64,000 nucleotides of DNA. It comes from an uncultured Oscillibacter sp. Its GTDB lineage: Bacteria > Bacillota > Clostridia > Oscillospirales > Oscillospiraceae. Positions 60,684 through 64,000 of the stretch are shown one piece after another (within the stretch, counting starts at the first letter, position 1; the number at the start of each line of letters is the position of its first letter). The stretch lies in the NCBI GenBank assembly GCA_910584075.1, contig CAJTZI010000006.1:1-64000 (forward strand), in the 5' to 3' direction. The notes below the pieces were generated by a model that was given only the letters and a program-made list of their open reading frames with translations, was not told where the DNA came from and did no database searches. The translations under genes and the position numbers were made by a program.

Positions 60684-62303
60684 ATGCCTGAAATCAGATT
60701 GGAACACGTTACCAAGCGGTGGGGCAAGTTCTACGCCGTGGACGACCTGGACCTGGTCATTGCCGACAACTCCTTCGTCACCCTGCTGGGCCCCTCCGGC
60801 TGCGGCAAGACCACTACCCTGCGGATGATCGCAGGTCTGGAGACCCCCACCAGCGGCCGGATCACAATCGGCGACAAGGTGGTGTTTGACAGCGCCCTGG
60901 GCATCAATGTCCCCGCCAACAAGCGCAAGGTGGGCTTTTTGTTCCAGAACTACGCCCTGTGGCCCAACATGACCGTCTATGAAAACATCGCCTTCGGCCT
61001 CTCCAACATCAAGGAGGACCTGCCGAAGATCGACTTCGAGGCCCGGAACAGCGCCCGTCTGGCGGAGATTCTCTCCAATCCCGGCGAGGTGGTGAAGGTG
61101 CTGGAGGACTGCCGGGACAAGACGGGAAAAATTGACGAGAAGAAGGCCTACATCAAGCTGATTGACGCCTTCACCATCTCCCTCTACACCGCCAAAAAGC
61201 TCTACGGCTACCACCTGGAGAGCGGAAAGGACGTCTCCGCCGAGGCTGCCGCCCTGCGGGAGAAGGCGGAGAGCGCCAAGAAGGCCCAGGGCCTCAACGA
61301 CCATTTCGAGGCCGTCCAGAACGGCCAGCCCGTACTGGAGGTCCGTAAACTCACCAGGGAGGAGATCGACCTCTCGGTCCGCCGGGTGTCCCGGATTGTA
61401 AAGATCGGCATGTTCATGGACCGGTATCCGGCGGAGCTGTCCGGCGGCCAGCAGCAGCGGGTGGCCATCGCCCGGACGCTGGCTCCGGAGCCCTCGGTGC
61501 TGTTCATGGACGAACCCCTCTCCAACCTGGACGCCAAGCTCCGCCTGGAGATGCGATATGAGCTCCAGCGCCTCCATGTGGAGACCGGGTCCACCTTTGT
61601 CTACGTCACCCACGACCAAATGGAGGCCATGACCCTGGCCACCCAGATCTGCCTGATCAACAACGGCGTGCTCCAGCAGTACGACGCGCCCCTGACGGTG
61701 TACAACCGCCCCAACAACCTGTTTGTGGCGGACTTCGTGGGCAACCCCTCCATCAACTTTGTGGAGGCCAAGGGCGCCCAGCGGGGCGACGGAGCTGTGG
61801 AGCTGACCGTCTTCGGCGGCCAGAAGGCCGTCTTCAAGCCCGCCCACCCCCTGGATCTCTCCGGCTGGTTTCAGGACCGGGACGACCGCGACGCGGCCCT
61901 GGCTCAGGAGCACCAAAGGAAGGCCGCGGCGAAGGGCTTTGTGGAGAAGGGCAACAAGGACGAGACCTTCCGCTATCACATCGCCAAGGTCGAGGAGGAG
62001 GACCTGTCCCTCCAGGAAGAGCCTGTGCTGACCAACGAGGACCTGGTGCTGGGCATCCGGCCGGAGTTCATTGACATCGCGGAGGGCGGTGCGCTGGAGG
62101 GTGAAATTTACGGCGCCATGCCCACTGGAATGGAGTCCACCATCAAGGTACGCATCGGAGATTTCCTGCTTACAGGCGTGGTGTTCGGCAGCACCCTCTT
62201 TACCATCGGGGCCCAGGTCCGGGTAGACATCTCCGGGGAGAATATCATGCTCTTCGACCGCAAAAGCGGCAAGTGCGTGGCGTTCGGAAGCCTGGAGTTC
62301 TGA
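60684..62303 (+). CDS. ABC importer ATPase with a large insertion
   Basis: The protein has 539 residues. Walker A is GPSGCGKTT (36-44), the Q-loop Q88 lies in FLFQNY, the signature is LSGGQQQR (252-259), Walker B is VLFMDEP (272-278) and the H-loop is THDQME. In MalK-type ATPases about 50 residues separate Q-loop and signature; here there are about 164. The extra 110 residues (about 107-222) are helical and charged and fall in the helical subdomain facing the permease. The C-terminal TOBE-type region is also enlarged. It energises the fused permease. Confidence 0.92.
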   Translation: MPEIRLEHVTKRWGKFYAVDDLDLVIADNSFVTLLGPSGCGKTTTLRMIAGLETPTSGRITIGDKVVFDSALGINVPANKRKVGFLFQNYALWPNMTVYENIAFGLSNIKEDLPKIDFEARNSARLAEILSNPGEVVKVLEDCRDKTGKIDEKKAYIKLIDAFTISLYTAKKLYGYHLESGKDVSAEAAALREKAESAKKAQGLNDHFEAVQNGQPVLEVRKLTREEIDLSVRRVSRIVKIGMFMDRYPAELSGGQQQRVAIARTLAPEPSVLFMDEPLSNLDAKLRLEMRYELQRLHVETGSTFVYVTHDQMEAMTLATQICLINNGVLQQYDAPLTVYNRPNNLFVADFVGNPSINFVEAKGAQRGDGAVELTVFGGQKAVFKPAHPLDLSGWFQDRDDRDAALAQEHQRKAAAKGFVEKGNKDETFRYHIAKVEEEDLSLQEEPVLTNEDLVLGIRPEFIDIAEGGALEGEIYGAMPTGMESTIKVRIGDFLLTGVVFGSTLFTIGAQVRVDISGENIMLFDRKSGKCVAFGSLEF

Positions 62304-62318
62304 GACGGATTCCCTGTT

Positions 62319-62350
62319 GCGGGGCGGGAGGTTTCCCGCCCCGCGTCTTT
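62319..62350 (+). terminator. Terminator of the importer operon
   Basis: GCGGGGCGGG and CCCGCCCCGC form a 10-bp stem with a 6-nt loop, followed by GTCTTTAT. Confidence 0.75.
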
Positions 62351-62384
62351 ATGGCGGGCTGCGTTGTGACTGTTAAGGTCTGGA

Positions 62385-62428
62385 GCCGCCCCTTTCAAAG
62401 GGCGGTGGGGGTGCGCGGCCCCCCCTGC
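62385..62428 (+). repeat. Two-hairpin intergenic repeat, copy C
   Basis: CCGCCCCTTTCAAAGGGCGG is followed by TGGGGGTGC and the second hairpin GCGGCCCCCCC. The layout is the same as copy A. Confidence 0.55.
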
Positions 62429-62622
62429 GGATTCAAGGAAAGCGGAAAACCATGCGGGAAGGGCCAGAGGCGGGAGCTACTCTGCTGTCGAGGGACGCTG
62501 TCTGCCATCCTGCAGGCGGCCGAGACGCTCTCAGCTGCGGCTTTTTGATCATGCTGAAACGGGAGTGGGTGTTTTGCACCGCTTCATGTAAGCAACTGGT
62601 ATTTCGCGCCTTGCGAGGCGCG

Positions 62623-62680
62623 CCCCGGGGCTTTACCTCGGGCCTCCACAGCCTTTGAAAAGGCTGGTGAAACTTTTGTT
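62623..62680 (-). repeat. Two-hairpin intergenic repeat, copy D
   Basis: Read leftward, GTTTCACC leads into AGCCTTTTCAAAGGCT, then GTGGAGGCCCGAGG and GCCCCGGGG. The first hairpin matches copy B closely; the second is diverged. Confidence 0.55.
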
Positions 62681-62718
62681 CTCGCTTCGCGCTTTTTCCG
62701 ATATTCCGTCTCTTCCAC

Positions 62719-62746
62719 TTGCATTTCCCGCTGAAGGTGCTACAAT
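62719..62746 (+). promoter_or_regulatory. SigA-type promoter of iorA
   Basis: TTGCAT and TACAAT are separated by 16 bp, about 67 bp before the ATG at 62814. Confidence 0.6.
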
Positions 62747-62813
62747 AGAGACCAGAATCATGATAATTTTTTAACCAGAGACATATTTATTCAGAGAGGG
62801 TGACTTTGGAACT

Positions 62814-64000
62814 ATGGAATGGACGATGACAGCCAACGCGCCGGGACAGGTCTGCCTGATGCAGGGCAACGAGGCCATTGTCCGCGGCGCGGTGGAGGCT
62901 GGGATCAACTTCGCCGCGTCCTACCCCGGCTCCCCTTCCTCCCAGGTTCTGGGAATGCTGGGCAAAATCGCCGGGGAGCGGAACTTTTACGCCGAGTGGT
63001 CCACCAACGAGGTCTGCGCGCTGGAGGCGTGCGTGGGCGCATCGCTGGCGGGGGCCAGGGCACTGTGCATTGTGAAGCAGAACGGGCTTCTCTGTACGGC
63101 GGACTCCCTGCACTGCGGGGCCCAGCACGGCGTCAAGGGGGGCCTTGTGATCGTGACCTCGGACGATCCCAGCGCCCACTCCAGCACCAACGAGTTTGAC
63201 TCCCGCTGGCAGGCGGAGTCCGCCAGCGTGGCGCTGCTGGAACCCACCACCATGCAGGAAACCAAGGACATTGTGCCCTACGCCTTCGAGCTCTCCGAGC
63301 GCACGGGGCAGATGGTGATCGTCCGGCTCACCACCCGGGTCTGCCACGGGCGGGGGATCGTGCGGCTGGGAGACCTGCCGGAAAAGCCCCACCCCATCCA
63401 AAAGGTGCGGGAGTGGGACAGGCTGGTGTGCGTCTCGTACCTCCACACGCCCATGCTGGAGCGGCTGGAGGCCCTGCGGAGCGAGTTTGAAAGCTGCGAA
63501 TACAACCACTACACCGGTCTGGAGGAGGCCAAATTCCTCATCGTCGCCAGCGGCACCGGGCGGCTCTACGCCCAGGAAGCGCTGCACCGCCTGGGCCTAA
63601 CGAACCGGGTGGGCCTTTTGACCCTGGGAACTCTCTGGCCCTTGCCGGAGGACTACATACTGCGCTATCTGGAACACGCGGATACTGTGCTGATTCTGGA
63701 AGAGGTGGACCCCTTCCTGGAGGAGCACCTGGAGGCCCTGGCCGGAAAGCGCCAGCTGTCCATCTCCTTCTGGGGCCGGGGCGACGGGGTCCTGCCCAAG
63801 ACCGGCGAGCTGGACCCGGACAATGTGACGGCGGCCATTGCGGAGTTCACAGGGATACCCCTGCCGGAGAGGAAAACCGCCTCCACGCTGCCCCTGCCGG
63901 AGCGGGAGATGACCTTCTGTGCCGGGTGCCCCCACCGGGCCACCTTCCACATCCTCAAGCGGGTGCTGCGCCAGGAGAAAAACCCCGGTGTGGTCATCGG
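62814..64000 (+). CDS. iorA: Indolepyruvate ferredoxin oxidoreductase alpha subunit, partial (3' end beyond the window)
   Basis: The frame is open for 395 codons to the right edge. The N-terminal pyruvate-ferredoxin oxidoreductase-type domain reads QGNEAIVRGAVEAGINFAASYPGSPSS, with VKQNGLLCTADSL and IVTSDDPSAHSSTNEFDSR. Then TFCAGCPHRATFHIL marks the start of the TPP domain. The enzyme oxidatively decarboxylates aryl pyruvates from aromatic amino acids to aryl-acetyl-CoA, reducing ferredoxin. ATG 62814 follows GAGAGGGTGA. Confidence 0.94.
   Translation, partial: MEWTMTANAPGQVCLMQGNEAIVRGAVEAGINFAASYPGSPSSQVLGMLGKIAGERNFYAEWSTNEVCALEACVGASLAGARALCIVKQNGLLCTADSLHCGAQHGVKGGLVIVTSDDPSAHSSTNEFDSRWQAESASVALLEPTTMQETKDIVPYAFELSERTGQMVIVRLTTRVCHGRGIVRLGDLPEKPHPIQKVREWDRLVCVSYLHTPMLERLEALRSEFESCEYNHYTGLEEAKFLIVASGTGRLYAQEALHRLGLTNRVGLLTLGTLWPLPEDYILRYLEHADTVLILEEVDPFLEEHLEALAGKRQLSISFWGRGDGVLPKTGELDPDNVTAAIAEFTGIPLPERKTASTLPLPEREMTFCAGCPHRATFHILKRVLRQEKNPGVVI

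Larger units (their letters stand above)
62304..62813. other. Long intergenic region, 510 bp
   Basis: The region holds the importer terminator, two copies of the two-hairpin repeat in opposite orientation (62385 and 62623) and the iorA promoter. The DNA between the repeats shows no coding frame with a ribosome site that I can support. Confidence 0.6.

Overview
The window is GC-rich, gene-dense chromosomal DNA from an endospore-forming member of the Clostridia. The sporulation genes (ylbJ, yqfC, yqfD, spoIIE, a LysM/GH18 spore-type glycosidase), S-layer-homology surface proteins, 4-bp ATGA operon overlaps, SigA-type promoters (TTGnnn-N16/19-TAnnnT) and anaerobe genes (rubredoxin, formate-THF ligase, indolepyruvate:ferredoxin oxidoreductase) point to an Oscillospiraceae-like gut anaerobe (Flavonifractor/Lawsonibacter neighbourhood). 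That placement is inference from gene content. I found no rRNA, tRNA or CRISPR array.

Layout: 1-1667 (-) galE and a cut-off sugar nucleotidyltransferase. 1970-3231 (+) WYL regulator and zinc-ribbon protein. 3359-9494 single genes: LysM-GH18, ZIP transporter, HAD phosphatase, SLH-anchored trypsin-like protease, MBL hydrolase, deoC. 9566-16197 sporulation and housekeeping: ylbJ (-), then yqfC-yqfD-phoH-ybeY-hypothetical-recD2 (+). 16196-17191 a small accessory island: a compact sense/antisense module around a 25-codon ORF that looks like a type I toxin-antitoxin locus, and a phage-tail-like gene broken by a stop codon. 17250-21662 a 1470-residue S-layer-type protein with a long leader. 21960-23237 an unusual protein made of two degenerate tyrosine-recombinase-like repeats and two winged helices. 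23550-29994 xdhC, comEB, a pyruvyltransferase/FrhB fusion, rubredoxin, queT, and dusB-ECF sigma-anti-sigma. 31147-40199 spoIIE, a DUF2156-GNAT fusion, mreB, comF, XRE regulator, radical SAM protein, mutY.

40444-42697 is a compact five-gene operon: a membrane-anchored MerR regulator with its own 19-bp-spaced promoter/operator, two small two-TM proteins that share its C-terminal motif, a YbjQ-type protein and an MBL hydrolase. This is the best candidate for an undescribed membrane-stress or envelope-sensing system. 43020-51944 carries fhs, a damaged small gene, pyruvate kinase, a DUF1624 membrane protein, asnS and an NhaC antiporter.

52632-62303 is a signal-coupled import locus. A lipoprotein-histidine kinase-response regulator operon (-) is divergent from solute-binding lipoprotein-(broken DUF4177)-HAD phosphatase-fused permease-ATPase (+). 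The architecture resembles HptRSA/Pgt phosphate-ester sensing joined to an Fbp-type ABC importer. Together with the embedded phosphatase it suggests uptake of a phosphorylated organic compound. The ATPase has an insertion of about 110 residues. The window ends inside iorA.

Two further themes are a dispersed two-hairpin intergenic repeat (four copies at 44706, 45561, 62385 and 62623) and three small genes each interrupted by one in-frame stop (TAA, TGA, TAG).
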